A program made the translations under genes and the position numbers. Of a stretch of DNA of 64,000 bases, positions 42,867 to 54,785 are shown one piece after another. The stretch spans positions 76,692,435 through 76,756,434 of the forward strand of contig JALGPY010000006.1 in the NCBI GenBank assembly GCA_023055425.1, written 5' to 3'. The DNA comes from Linanthus parryae (Eukaryota > Streptophyta > Magnoliopsida > Ericales > Polemoniaceae). Every line of letters begins with the position of its first letter. The first letter of the stretch is position 1. The notes under the pieces are model-generated. The model was not told where the DNA came from and made no database searches. It was given only the letters and a program-made list of their open reading frames with translations.

Positions 42867-43810
42867 AATGCGATCTTAAGTGATCATCTTAAGCCTATCT
42901 CTCATGATAGCAGCCAATGCAATGCGATCTTAAGTGATCATCTAAGCCTATCTCTACGATAGCAGCTAATACAGACGCGATCTTAATTGATCATCTAAGC
43001 CTATCTCTACGATAGCAGCCAATGCAAACGCGATCTTAAGTGATCATCTTAAGCCTATCTCTCACGATAGCAGCCAATGCAATACGATCTTAAGTGATCA
43101 TCTAAGCCTATCTCTCATGATAGCAGCCAACGCAAATGCGATCTTAATTGATCATCTAAAGCCTATCTCTTACGATAGCAGCCAATGCAAATGCGATCTT
43201 AAGTGATCATCTAAGCCTATCTCTCATGATAGCAGCCAACGCAAATGCGATCTTACCTGATCATCTAAAGCCTATCTCTTACGATAGCAGCCAACGCAGA
43301 TGCGATCTTAAGTGATCATATAAGCCTATCTCTCACGATAGCAGCCAACGCAAATGCGATCTTAATTGATCATATAAGCCTATCTCTTACGATAGCAGCT
43401 TGTCTAAATGCGATCTTAATTGATCACCCAAGCCTATCTGCTACGATAGCAATTTATATGCAAAGTGGTTTTAGTTAATCATCTAAGCCTATCTGTTACG
43501 ATAGCAACTTATATGCAAAGCGATTTTAGTTGATCGTCCAAGCCCATCTGTTACGATGGCAACGCATGCGCAAGATGATCTTATCAGATCTTCTAAGAAT
43601 CCATCTGTTGCGACAACAGTTTATGTGAGAAATGGTCTCAATCGATTCTTCATTGAAGCCTGTCTGCCATGATAGCAATTCGCACCACTTAACGATCTCA
43701 ATTGATCTGCTACAGACTATCTACTACGATAGCAACGTTGTGAAAACGATCTTAAATGATCCGCAATGGCCAGCCAACAAGCCCATCTGCCGGGATGGTA
43801 CAGCTGCGAA
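42867..43810 (+). repeat. Tandem array of about 17 units of ~54 bp with conserved hairpins
   Basis: Units begin with (a)tgcgatcttaagtgatcat and contain CTATC-(5 to 6 nt)-GATAG then cagccaa(t/c)gcaa. Units 1-10 (42867-43406) are nearly identical in core sequence; units further right are progressively diverged. Each unit can form a 5-bp stem, which is kept by paired changes at 43544-43559 and 43783-43798. Tandem repeats in the 3' region of Tat/Ogre elements are known and can seed satellites. The units are directly adjacent with no unique spacers. Confidence 0.92.
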
Positions 43811-45197
43811 GATACGATCTCGAACGATCTAGCGAAACACCCGCGAATTAATATATCGCAGATGCGAAACAAAAACATAGCATTATGCAAGGCGAAATAT
43901 GCCGAAACGCATGCGGAATTGTATTTTGTTGCAAAGAGAGCAGATAATACAGAAAGCTATTTATCATTACGAGTCAAATGACTTACAATTTATCTGTCTA
44001 GATAGCAGCTTACAAGCGAAAAGCTCGAATCTAACTACGCAGCCAACATGGCTTACAATACATTCGAAAAGTGGCTGGTAAGCCAGCAAAGACACAGTAC
44101 GGAAACCCGGACTGCAAAGGATGAACCCACCGGTTTCAAACACCGGCTACGCAACGCCCAGATCTGCGGGTGAACATCTGTAGCAGGGGGGATCTTGCTC
44201 TAAAAGAGCCACATGAAGCCATACGCTCGAGATCCCGCTATCCGACAAGACCGTTGTCAGATATGCACCCCATAACATTTGCCCAAGGAACCACCGGTTC
44301 CGGCGATCCACAGACAAGCAGAAGCTCCAAAGGGCAAGGGCTCCTTGTAGACGGGGATGAACGCGACGGTTCGTCATCCCGAGCTCACAAACGTGAAGGT
44401 GACGGATTCTTCTTCGGAGATGCTGAAGAAGAATTCCGCCGTTCATTACGAGACGGTAGCACGGTCACTTCGGCGCTGCACCTCGTCACGAGGCGGCCGG
44501 AAACATGACCTGCACACATAATACACGAAGAAACTTCTTCGAACACATATGAGATATTATCTGCATCTTCTTTATGATGGTTATAAAGAGCAATAATCCT
44601 CATAAAGTGGATCTTGGAAACTATTTCTATAGCACAAAGCGCAAACTCAGGATTCAAAACTTGAAGTTGCCATGAATCAACGAAAAACAAGCATTGAAGC
44701 CAGCAGTCGTAAGGACTCACGGCAAAGCACATCTTTGGGATGAAAAACCCAAATAGCAAAGACAGGGTTTATATAGACCCTGTACAGACTCTTCGGTTGC
44801 CTAAGATGAGTCAGCAAAATTCAAAATGAGGGTAAGTTCAATCACTTACGCCTTGAAAAGCGGTAACAATCAATTACCCTACTAAAGGCTACGACGATTC
44901 AGTTGCGTATCCTAATAAATGACGGATAGTCATGATTCGGATGGACTTCCTAACGGAAGCGTGCTTATCTGCCGAGGAATTAGCGCGAAAATCAAGCAGA
45001 GAATCAATTGCTGATGTCATAATTGGATATGCACAGAATTGTCCAATCAAATCCCGGAAAAGGGCAAAACGGGCAAATTCATTGTTCGTTGTTAAAAAAA
45101 AAAGGGGAGAAACCCTAGCAACATTACATTAATGTTTCAAAACGTTACATTAATGTTTCAGCTATTTCCTTGCTATTTATCAAGACTCAGAAAAAAA
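43811..45197. other. Non-coding region between the array and the antisense gene
   Basis: No convincing gene on either strand. A Glu/Lys-rich short ORF near 44250-44500 lacks any family motif. A 19-bp direct repeat (aaacgttacattaatgttt-like) lies at about 45118-45158. On the minus strand this would be the 3' UTR and downstream region of the antisense gene. Confidence 0.5.
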
Positions 45198-48100
45198 TCA
45201 AAGCAAATTCTTGATTAAGGAGTCTTGGGGCTCGAACTGCTCACTCAGCTTCTCCACCTGTTCCACTTCTTGCTTCAATTGCTCGCACCTGGCATTCATC
45301 TCATGATACAGCTTCAGAGCTTCATCAACCCTTTGCTTCTGCTGCTCCACCTTTTGCATCTCAGCTGCGAGATTCTGGTGACCGAGTTTCAAAGTTACAG
45401 CCGCGCGAATCAGCGTGACTCTGTCCTTAAGAAACTTAAAGCCCATTCTGCCTTGGACTTTGGTCACAAGGTTTTGGCACATGCCACATAGCAATTCAGC
45501 ACTCTGGACCGAAATGGTCGCAGGCGTAGCCGCAGACAGCTGCTCCAGTATCCAGATGGCTTCAGTGAGGAACAGCCTCCTGTCAAAAGGCCCGATCTCC
45601 GGAGATCTCACAAACGAGCGAGGATACCTGAGACGCATTCGAACCACCCAGTCTACATCGGTTTGCTTCAAACCTGAGGAGACGTCAAAGATAAGTTATG
45701 ATGTCAAAACTCGCAAGCGAATAATGCGACGTGCGAACAGTAAAGCTCTACTTACCAGTTCCTTCCAGAATCTCATGAAGAGAAGGAATGCGGGCTGCCG
45801 GGTTGTTCAAAGATTGCCCTCGCTCCATAGCTCTCCTATCGGCTGCGAGCTCCAATCTCTCGTAGTCAGGAGGAAGAGTGTAGGCCGCACCAGCTGCGAC
45901 TGCATCCCCAACCTGCGAGCCCCAAATGCTCCACGCAGGAATAGGTGCCTCGGGCTCAGTTGCCGCCGGAGGTGAAGGGACAGCCGAAGTCGCTTGGCGA
46001 GGGACGCTCTCAGATGCGAAAGCATTAGCAGCACTTGTCCTCACTTCCTCAACACTAGCATGGACATCTTCATCCATCAACACAGTGTCAGCTCCAGCAT
46101 CGTCGGAAAGCTCGATGATATCCTCACGAGGCTCACCCGTGCGGTCAGCAGCTGCGACGGGCTTCTCGGTACGGGAGCTCGGAATTGGAACATAGGACGC
46201 AGAAGGCTGACTTCTCTGCTCCAGCTCAGGTTCCTCAGCATCACCTGCGACATTAAATGCGATGATATGAGGTAACTTGCGCTATAAGTCATTCTGCTAT
46301 CTTTACTAAAGCTAAAGAATAAGAACCTCCACGCGAAGGTGGGATTGAGGTATCTTCATCATACACTAAGGACGTGGAACCATGCCCTATCAGTGTGTCC
46401 TCACTAAGCAAGTCTGTAAGAGGAGCGTGACCTGGGATGCGAATAAACCAGTCATGATTTTGCCTCAAGTTGCTAAAGCCTAGTACATGCGTGTCACTCA
46501 AATAATTACCTGAAGGTTCTCCGCATTTGTCTACTAACCAACGGCGAATGTCAGCCTTTGACACGCCATGCTTTAGCGCACCCACAATAACATCTCTATA
46601 AGTTACTGCGAGATTGAAGATCTCACCTTTATCGCCGCCTGCGATTTCCTCAAAATCCGCTTGAACTTGCTCCAAGGCTGCTGCATCCTCTCCGAGAACC
46701 TCATCTTCCTCCTCCGCATGAGGAGCTACTTCTTCGGGAAGCTCGTCTTCCTCGACAGTTGGACGCGCTAAATCATCAACATGTTGCTCTTCGAGGCTCC
46801 GCTGCTTCACACGCTCAAGCTCCTCTTCTTCCCGACGCCTTCTTCTCTCAGCAGCCTCCGCGGCTGCCTTCCGGGACTCAGCAAGAACGTCCTCGCTTAT
46901 GGGCTCATCTGAAATGCCAGAATGGGCATCTCTCTTTTGTCTTTTGGCCGCGAGGCCACCAGCGGTCTCATCATCATCTGCGAATACACGAATGGTTTAA
47001 AGAAAAGAAGTGCAAAGAAGTTACAATGACAAGGAAGGAAATGCGACGGAGGTACCTCCTGATTCTTCCTCATGCATTACAACTGTTGCTTCTTCTTCTT
47101 CATCACTTGCCTGGGGCTCCTGCCTCTCTTCCTCTTCCTCTTGGTTGAATGGAACAAAAGTCTCAACTGCGAGATCTTTTCGCACTTTGCTGGGCATGCG
47201 ACCTTTGCCTTTGTCCTTGATAGAAAGGGACCTCACTGGGGGAGAAGCTGGAGCGCTTCTAGGGGAAGAAATCGTAATTCCCTTTTGCCTAGGTCTCTTC
47301 ACTCTTGGCGCCGCAGTCGCTGGAGGAGACGGGTCATCCCCGGGAGGAGACGAAGCCGGAGGATTGTCTATCAGCGAGTCAGCAAAAACATTCATGACTG
47401 CGCGAACCTTTGTTTCAACCTCAGCGTCCATCCTCCATGAAAGCCGGAACGACTGCTTTTGTCTTCTGGTGGCAACAATGGTGTTGACCAGTGACTTGGA
47501 GCGATCACCAGCTGCGAACCTCCGCACATGACACTACAACAGTACAGAATAATAGTGTCAGCACAAGGAAATCGAGAAAACTTAACACATGCGAAGAAAT
47601 TTCTTACCTCAGCAAAAGCCTTGCTGTATCTGACGACTTGCGCGTCGCCTTTCTTGATTGCGGCGACCTGCTCCTTCAGAATGAAATCAGGGCACAAATG
47701 GTTCTCACGGTCCCACAGTGAGTAGCAACCATACTCAGACTCGCTCAGACTGCAAGTGGGGCGAAACGGAAAAGAATTTCTTTTGATCAAGGGAGCTTTA
47801 CCCGGCTGCGCGGCCGACTCTGTCTCGATACTCGTTCGCTGGGCCACCCAGTATGCGAGCCAGTTCTGGGAACAACCACCCTCGCGGGTTCCCGCAGGCT
47901 GCTCAAAAGGAAGATTGTTCATGAAAACCGTCTCGCACTCCTTTGTTAGCAAGCGCTTGTAGCATCCTCTGACAATGGACTGGGGCCAGATTGATGGGGC
48001 CACCGCATCAAAACCAAACTGAGGAGAAACTCTAGTGGGGTCAACGTCCACAGTGATCTTCTCATACCTCGGCGCGAGCTCACGAATATGCTCTGCGAGG

Positions 48101-49488
48101 GCAGGAAGGGAACCTCGCAGACACCAGCAAAAGAACTCGCGGTAGCGCTCATGGAAATGAGGTCCCCTTTCAAAGAGAAGCTCTTCTGAAAAGACCATGC
48201 CTTTAGAGGGGTACAGCTTTGGAAACCATCTCACATTCTCAATACGCGTGGCATAGGGCCTGGCAGTAAACTCCTTCCGTTTGTCGCATATCGAACTCCA
48301 AACGCACTTGGTGTTGCCTGTTCCGAACCATCTTGCAGCTCTTCCGCTGTTGCGCGCTTCTGTCTCGCCTGGGGGACACCACTTATCAAGTTGGAGAGCA
48401 GTTGGGGCATAAGACGGCCAGCGCTCGAAAACCCACATTGTCAAAAAGGAAATATTGACAAAATTCAGCACATCGAGGCGGCCACGCGACTCCCTCATAG
48501 CCAGAACCAGCTGATCAAGCCTATAGTACAGCGTGCCCAAAACCAAGGGTCCGAGTGCGAATCTCTGGCCAAGAGCGAGCCTCACGGCAAGCGGTAACAC
48601 ATGGTAGAAGACTCCATCATGGGGGTGACCATCAATCAGATACCTTGACAGCCAGGCACAGAGAAAAGCACAAAGGGTCAAATGGTAGCCCTTGCCCTCC
48701 ACGTAATTCTCGGCCTCCGGGTCCTCGTTCAGAAGCTTCTTAGTAATGCTGCTGTTCGCATAGTCTCGGAAGAAGTACTGCAACCATTTGTTCCAGGTAT
48801 TCTTCGCAGACGTATCGACCAACTGCCAATTCGGAAGAGGCTTCGTAGTAGTCCACCGAGTGGAAATTTTCTTCACCTCTGCTAGGCATTCCTCCATCTG
48901 CGTGTACAAGGCAATCTCCGCGGATGTCCTCAAGGGACTCAGAGGGTCCACCTCGCCCATGGGAGAAAGCTCGTACAGCATTTGAACGTCCTCGAGTGTC
49001 GGGGCAGCCTCGAACTCAGCAAAATGGAACGTATGAGTCGCAGGCGAGTAACGGGACAGAAGGTCTAGAAGCATGGACTGATCCAACTTCACGGCAGCAC
49101 CCTTCATAGCGTGGATAGCAAAGTATACGCCGGCTTCATTAAGAGTCTCGGCGTGATGATCCAATACGTGGTCAATCCACTCATCCATATAGTCCAATTT
49201 CTGGACGAACGCCTAAGTAGAAATCGCAGTATATGGGAAGTGCCCGTTTTCGATCCCCAATCGAACTACATCCTCGGAACCAACCCACTCGAGCAGGGCT
49301 GAGTTAACTGGGCGAGTCAACGTCAGCAATCGCTCAACTGGAACAGGATCAGGCATCCTCTTCGTCTTTACCCTCGCATGGTAGAAATCTTTGCCGCCTA
49401 AAAAGGGGGCTTTTCGCCACAAGGCCTGCGGAAGGTCGGGTATCTCTTCATCTTCCTTGACGGGTCTGGTTACTCTTGTCTTGGCCAT
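45198..49488 (-). CDS. Antisense five-exon gene of the Tat element, plant mobile domain-like protein
   Basis: Minus-strand exons 49488-47608, 47533-47056, 46977-46327, 46244-45756 and 45673-45198. The introns are 74, 78, 82 and 82 bp, all GT-AG, in phases 0, 1, 1, 1, and join to one frame of 1,325 codons including the stop. Exon 1 (627 codons) holds a region like the plant mobile domain (LLSRYSPATHTFHFAEFEAAPTLEDVQMLYEL; FLCAWLSRYLIDG; FYHVLPLAVRLALGQRFALGPLVLGTLYYRLDQL). Exons 2-4 are acidic, Glu/Ala/Pro-rich with basic patches (KRPRQKG, KDKGKGRMPSK). Exon 5 ends in a coiled coil (LAAEMQKVEQQKQRVDEALKLYHEM...). One lesion: TAG at 49213-49215 (codon 92), between PYTAIST and AFVQKLDYMDEW; a shorter product could start at Met98. 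Function is unknown. PMD proteins are associated with silencing and with TEs, and antisense extra ORFs are known in Tat elements. It lies after pol, on the opposite strand. Confidence 0.85.
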
Positions 49489-49918
49489 TCCTGCGAAAGA
49501 GCAAGAAAAAAAAAAGAAAAAAAAGGGGGGAGAAATACCACACTTCAGTTTGAATTTTGGGATTCAAGATCTATGCAAAGGAAGACGAGCAGTTCCGGTA
49601 TCGATTTCAGAAATTGGGGAGTTGCAAGATCCAATATTGTTGAAAGATTAAAACGAAGCGGGTTCAAAGATCAAAACCTCTTCACAAATTCAATGGGTTT
49701 ACAGATTCAACGCAGTTCAAGGCAAACACTGGTATCTTAAATCAAAAGTAAACGAGGCCAACCTTGTTTTCTTGAAGCCTGCTTGGATATGCACAATTGA
49801 AGAATACGATTTGCAGTTCTGAACTGGTGATTGATTATCTGGATCTGCTCTCGAAGATCTCCGGGTACCATTCACTTTAAGAGAAAGAAGTGATGCTTTG
49901 CAATAATGGGGGATACAA

Positions 49919-49929
49919 GGTATTTATCC
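49919..49929 (-). promoter_or_regulatory. Possible TATA box for the antisense gene
   Basis: The minus strand reads GGATAAATACC, about 430 bases above the ATG at 49488. It lies outside the LTR, so the antisense gene would have its own promoter. Weak evidence, from sequence likeness only. Confidence 0.35.
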
Positions 49930-50189
49930 AAAAAAATGAAGGGTTGCGTCCTTTCGATAGTCGAATCGCAACCGTCACCGTCGAATCGCGCAATCACAGG
50001 ACAAGCTGACGTCACGCCTAAAACCCTAAAGGTCAGACGGCACGACTCTAGGGGTTTTAGGTCATAATGACACGCACGGGGGCTGAACTTACCCGTATTT
50101 GAATTGGTGCGTGGCGGCGACGCGTATGTTGGTTTCCGCGCATGGAAGTCTATACGGCTACGAGTCTTCACGCGCGGAAAGGGGGCTAA

Positions 50190-50815
50190 TGTAGATACTG
50201 CTTTCTGACATGACAGATCTTGGCCACGTGGCAGCCATCCAGCACACCATATTGTGCTCCATACACACTGGATCACCAGCCGAGCTGATCCATGTGGGGG
50301 CTGCGAGACAGAGCCCTCGCATACCACTGCACGGGACCTGTAGGGACTTAGTGGTTTGGAGGCTAGAGTAAGCCCTGTCGCGTGCGAGCCAAGCCCGCAC
50401 GCGACCTTTAGTAACTGTTTTGAGAGATTTATGGCACGAGCTCCATAAACCCGGTCAATCCGGTCAAACCCGGTCAACCCCGTAACGGTTCCGGTATTCG
50501 CGCACCACGTGTTATAACGGTTCCTATATACTCGGACGAACGTGCCGTTATGGTTAAGCTAATTAAGCCGCCATTAATGGGCGCATTAACCACACTACAA
50601 CGGTCACGTTCTCCAGTATATATAGATCGTCAACCTTTCCATACAAAGGAGAACACACTGCCATACGCGGAAGCTCTGCCAAACCTCTGTCTCTCTCTCA
50701 GACATTGCTACTGACTTACTCTCTCCCTACACACACCCCTACTCTTCCTGTGCGATCCTTGATCCACTGCACACGGTGCACACGGAGGTCTCCCCGCCGG
50801 AATCTCTTGTGCACA
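50190..50815 (+). repeat. 3' LTR of the Tat element
   Basis: 626 bp. It differs from the 5' LTR at cacgtgTtataacgg (C in the 5' LTR) and cacgttcTccag (A in the 5' LTR). No other differences were seen on reading both through. Confidence 0.95.
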
Positions 50816-50849
50816 CTAGGGAACCTATTCAAACAGTCTCTCAATTGCA

Positions 50850-53800
50850 CTAGAGCCAATCTGGTGCATTTCTTATGCCTATAGATCTATTTTGCCCTTC
50901 ATGCTTTCGCTGAACAAGCGGCTTTGTGTGAGGATTCGAAAGATTGTCATCCGTTGGAATCTTGCATATCTTCACATCTCCTCTATCGATCATTTCACGA
51001 ATGAGATGGAATGTCCTAAGTACATGCTTTGACTTATGGTATTATCTAGGTTCCTTGGCTTGTGCGACCACCGCAGAGTTGTCATAGTACAACGCTATGG
51101 GATCCAAAATATTAGGAGCCACACCAATCTCAGTGATAAAATTCTTTATCCAAACAGCCTCCTTTGCTGCGCATGCAGCAGTAATGTACTCAGCTTCACT
51201 TGTAGAATCAGCAACTGTCTCTTGCTTGGAATTCTTCCAGCTCACAACTCCTCCATTCAGGCAAAACACATACCCCGGCTGCGATCTGTAGTCATCTTTA
51301 TCTGTTTGGAAGCTTTTATCAGTGTAACCAATTACACTTAGCTCTTCCTTACCTCCAAATATCAAGAACGCATTCTTAGTTCTTCTCAAGTACTTGAGGA
51401 TGTTCTTGACAGCAATCCAGTGACTCTCACCCGGATTAACTGATATCTGATTGCCATACTCAACGCATATGACACATCTGGTTTAGTACACAACATGGCG
51501 TACATGATGGACCCTATGGTCGATGCATAGGGAATCCTACTCATGCGGTCCTTCTAATCTCATTGGAGGGACAGTCAGCCTTCGAGAGAGTGAATCCATA
51601 CTACATGGGCAAGAATCTCTTATTGGAATCTTGCAAGTTGAACCGTTTCAAAACCTTGTCTATATATGTACTTCGGCTTAGGCCGGGCAGCTTTCTAGAT
51701 CTATCTCTATAGATCTTGATACAAAGTATATAAGCTGCATCCCCTAAGTCCTTCATTGCGAAGCACTTCCCCAACCAATCTTTAACACATTGCAAGGTGG
51801 GAATGTCGTTTCAAATGAGTTGTATGTCATCCACATACAAGACCAGAAACACAACAGAGCTTCCGCTAACCTGCTTGTAAACACATGGTTCATCTTCGTT
51901 CTTGATGAAGTCTAAGTCTTTGAGCGCATCATCAAAACGTCAATTCCAACTCCTAGAAGCTTGATTTAATACATAAATGGATCGTTTTAGCTTACAGACT
52001 TTATTGGCATGCTCTGGATCCTCAAAACCCTCCGGTTGTGTCATCTACACATCCTCAAGGAGGTTTTCATACAAAAACACCGTTTTGACATCCATTTTTC
52101 AAATATCATAGTCATAGTAAGCTGCAATAGCAAGTAGGTTTCGAATGGAATTGGTAATAGCGACTGGTGAAAAGATCTCATCATAGTCAATACCATGAAT
52201 CTGTCTATACCCTTTTGCCAAAAATCCCCCCTTGTAGGAAACTACCTTGCCATCCATGTCGGTCTTCTTCTTCAAAAACCACTTGCACCCTGTGGGTCGA
52301 GCCCCTTTAGGTGGTTCCACCAAATTCCATACTTTTTTGGTGTACATGAATTCCATTTCGGATCTCATGGCTTCAAGCCACTTCTTAGAGTCTTGCCCTT
52401 TCATAGCCTCCCAGTAGGTAGTATGCTCATCATCCATGAGTGGTACGTCATCGGGCTCAGTCACGAGAAGTCCATATCTCTCCGGCTCATGACGCACCTT
52501 ACCCGATCTACGAAGTTCCTCTGTTACCTGAACTGGTTCCTCAACAACAGTTTGTGGTTCCTGCTCATGCTCCATCATCGGATCAGTGTTTTGTGGCTCT
52601 TGAATTTCTTGAAGTTCTACAGTCCTCCCACTTGCTTCTTTTGAGACAAACTCTCTTTATAGAAACACGACGGTCGGAGCTACAAACACTTTGTTCTCGG
52701 TCGGATTGTAGAAATAATTTTCATACGTTTCCTTAGGATATCCCACAAATTTACACTTATCCGCTTTGGGTCCGAGTTTGTCTGTTTGTAAACGCTATAC
52801 ATAGACATCTCAAACCCTAATCTTCATAGATGACACTATGGGACGCTTCCCAGTCCATATCTCATATGGTGTCTTCATGATCGATTTGGATGGAACACGG
52901 TTAATGGTGAAAGCTGCAATCAATAGAGCATGTCCCCAAAACGATATCGGTAGATCTGTTTGACACATCATAGATCACACCATATCCAATAGATTGTGAT
53001 TCCTCCTCTCAGACACGCCACTCCATTGTGGCATTCCGGGTGGAGTGAGTTGAGATACTATCCCACACTCTCTAAGCTACTCGTCAAACTCTTGACTCAA
53101 GTATTCTCCTCCACGATCCGATCGTAGAGCCTTAATAATTTTGCAAAGTTGCTTATGTACTTCATTGTTGATTTTTTTGAACAATTCAAAGGACTCGGAT
53201 TTGGCCTTCATAAGGTACACAAATCCATATCTACTGAAGTCATCAGTAAATGTAATAAAGTAGGTGTAACCACCCCTGGCAGGCGTTGGAAAAGGTCCAC
53301 ATACAGCGGTATGTATGAGTGCCAGTAACTCACTAGTCCTCTTACCATTATTATTGAAAGGGGACTTTGTCATTTTTCCCATTAAAAAAGATTCACATGT
53401 CTCATATTATTACAAATCAAATGAGTCTATGAATCCATCCTTATGGAGTCTAGATATGTGTTTCTCATTTATATGGCATAAACGACAGTGCCATAGATAC
53501 GTAGGTTTTAAATCATTAGTTTTAATCCTCTTGATATTTATGTTATAGACGGAATGATTTAGATCAAGGATATATAATCCATTAGACAAATGCGCACTAC
53601 AATAGTGCATACTATCAAAATAAATGGAGCAACACTTGTCCTTTATTGAAATAGAAAAACCTTTTTTGCCCAAACAAGAATAGAAATAATGTTTCTGCTC
53701 ATAGCAGGCACATTACAACAATTCTATAATTCTAAAATAAGTCCAGAAGGTAAAGATAGCTCATAAACGCCCACGGCCAATGCAGCAACTCCTGCTCCAT

Positions 53801-53989
53801 TCCCAACGAGCAAGTCTATCTCCTCTTTAGCCTATATTCTACTTTTTTTCAAATCCTGCATATTTCAACAAATGTGAGATCCACATCCAGTATCCGATAC
53901 CCAAGATGAAGAAATAGAAAGATTGACATCTATAATAAAAATAACTGGTGGTGGTGGAATCAGTACTCCAAGTCTTTTGTCCTCCATAT
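50850..53989 (-). pseudogene. Angela-B pol remnant
   Basis: On the minus strand, protease WVSDTGCGSHIC is followed at once by a stop (about 53865). GAG-pre-integrase reads LWHCRLCHINEKHISRLHKDG. Integrase reads IHTAVCGPF, where the first catalytic Asp is Ala, then FTDDFSRYGFVYLM and LRSDRGGEYLSQEF. RT pieces read CKWFLKKKTDMDG and GIDYDEIFSPVAITNSIR, YVDDIQLI near 51830, and KDLGDAAYILCIKIYRDRS. RNase H reads SQPGYVFCLNGGVVSWKNSKQETVADSTSEAEYI. Several stops break the frame. It ends APDWL-stop at 50850-50852. It retains the RT block that Angela-A lost. Confidence 0.88.
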
Positions 53990-54785
53990 ACTCTGGGCAA
54001 TTCCTTCTCCAGTGACCGGGCTGGCTACAGTAGTGACAACCACCCTTAGCCACGCCTCTATTAGGCTTTAAGGCTTCCTTGGACTTGGAAACTTTCTTTC
54101 CCTTTCCTTTGTAGGTAGAAGCAACTCCATTGCCCTTCCTTTCATTGACCATCAATATGGCCTTGCCTTTGCCTTTATTGATGCTCTGTTCAGCTGTCCT
54201 TAGAATGTTCAGAAAATCTAGCAGAGCTTTGTTGATTTCATTCATGTTGTAGTTCATGATGAACTGGTTATAACTATCAGGTAACGATTTCAAGATGAGA
54301 TATGTTTCTAACTCTTGGCCGAACGGGAAGGCTAACCTTTCGAGATTCTCTATGTATCCGATCATACGGAGTACATGAGGCCCGAGTGGGTTCCCTTCTG
54401 CGAGATTTCTCTTGAACAGTGCTTTGGACACCTCATACCACTCATGCCTTGCGTGTTCTTGAAACAACTGTTTCAAGTGTTCGATAATACCGTAGGCTTC
54501 CATGTTATCGTTTTGCTTCTGGAGCTCAGAGGTCATGGTGCAAAGCATGAGAAAAGTCACATCATTTGAATCATCCACATGTTTCTGATGTGCTCTCACG
54601 GCAGCTAGAATATTGTCATCCTCGGGTGGTTCTAGAACAAGATTTTCTAAGACGTACATTTTCTTTTCTTGCTTAAGGACCATCCTTAAGTTTATGTACA
54701 AGTCAAGGAAATTTGTTCCAGACAACTTGTCCTTCTCAAGGACAGATCGCAGGGATGAAGTCGATGCATGTTGATTGTTTGCCAT
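53865..54785 (-). CDS. Angela-B gag (near-intact) with truncated protease
   Basis: ATG at 54785 gives MANNQHASTSSLRSVLEKDKLSG and an open frame of 306 residues. Capsid blocks are LRMVLKQEKKMYVLE, HVDDSNDVTFLMLCTM, MEAYGIIEHLKQLFQEHARHEWYEVSKALF and GPHVLRMIGYIENLERLAFP. A Lys-rich linker and a complete zinc knuckle CHYCSQPGHWRRNC follow. The frame ends just after the protease motif DTGCGSH. Capsid protein could still be produced, but no polyprotein. The start is supported by the conserved context gaattcca(a)ATG shared with Angela-A. Confidence 0.85.
   Translation of the reverse strand: MANNQHASTSSLRSVLEKDKLSGTNFLDLYINLRMVLKQEKKMYVLENLVLEPPEDDNILAAVRAHQKHVDDSNDVTFLMLCTMTSELQKQNDNMEAYGIIEHLKQLFQEHARHEWYEVSKALFKRNLAEGNPLGPHVLRMIGYIENLERLAFPFGQELETYLILKSLPDSYNQFIMNYNMNEINKALLDFLNILRTAEQSINKGKGKAILMVNERKGNGVASTYKGKGKKVSKSKEALKPNRGVAKGGCHYCSQPGHWRRNCPEYMEDKRLGVLIPPPPVIFIIDVNLSISSSWVSDTGCGSHIC

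Larger units (their letters stand above)
35625..50815 (+). mobile_element. Ty3 Tat-lineage retrotransposon, 15.2 kb, nearly complete and young
   Basis: The duplication CTAGG lies at 35620-35624 and 50816-50820. LTRs 35625-36250 and 50190-50815 are both 626 bp with two differences that I found. Order: LTR, primer site, gag-protease, stop codon, pol (RT, RNase H, extra RNase H, integrase), tandem repeats, a spliced antisense gene, polypurine tract (ggaaagggggctaa, 50176-50189), LTR. The second RNase H and the non-coding/antisense stretch after pol place it in the Tat lineage. Pol has two frameshifts and one stop. The element is visibly richer in GC than the copia DNA around it. Confidence 0.96.

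Noticed and set aside
42867..43810. CRISPR-like array
   Set aside because: Units are contiguous and vary by point changes along their whole length; there are no unique spacers, no cas genes, and the array lies inside a plant Tat retrotransposon.
44147..44508. ORFs of 99-112 codons in the Tat spacer
   Set aside because: No recognisable domain, not connected by splice sites to the antisense gene, and overlapping on opposite strands.
49872..50477. 201-codon minus-strand ORF
   Set aside because: Mostly the Tat LTR read backwards; the same ORF part occurs in the other LTR at 35598-35912.
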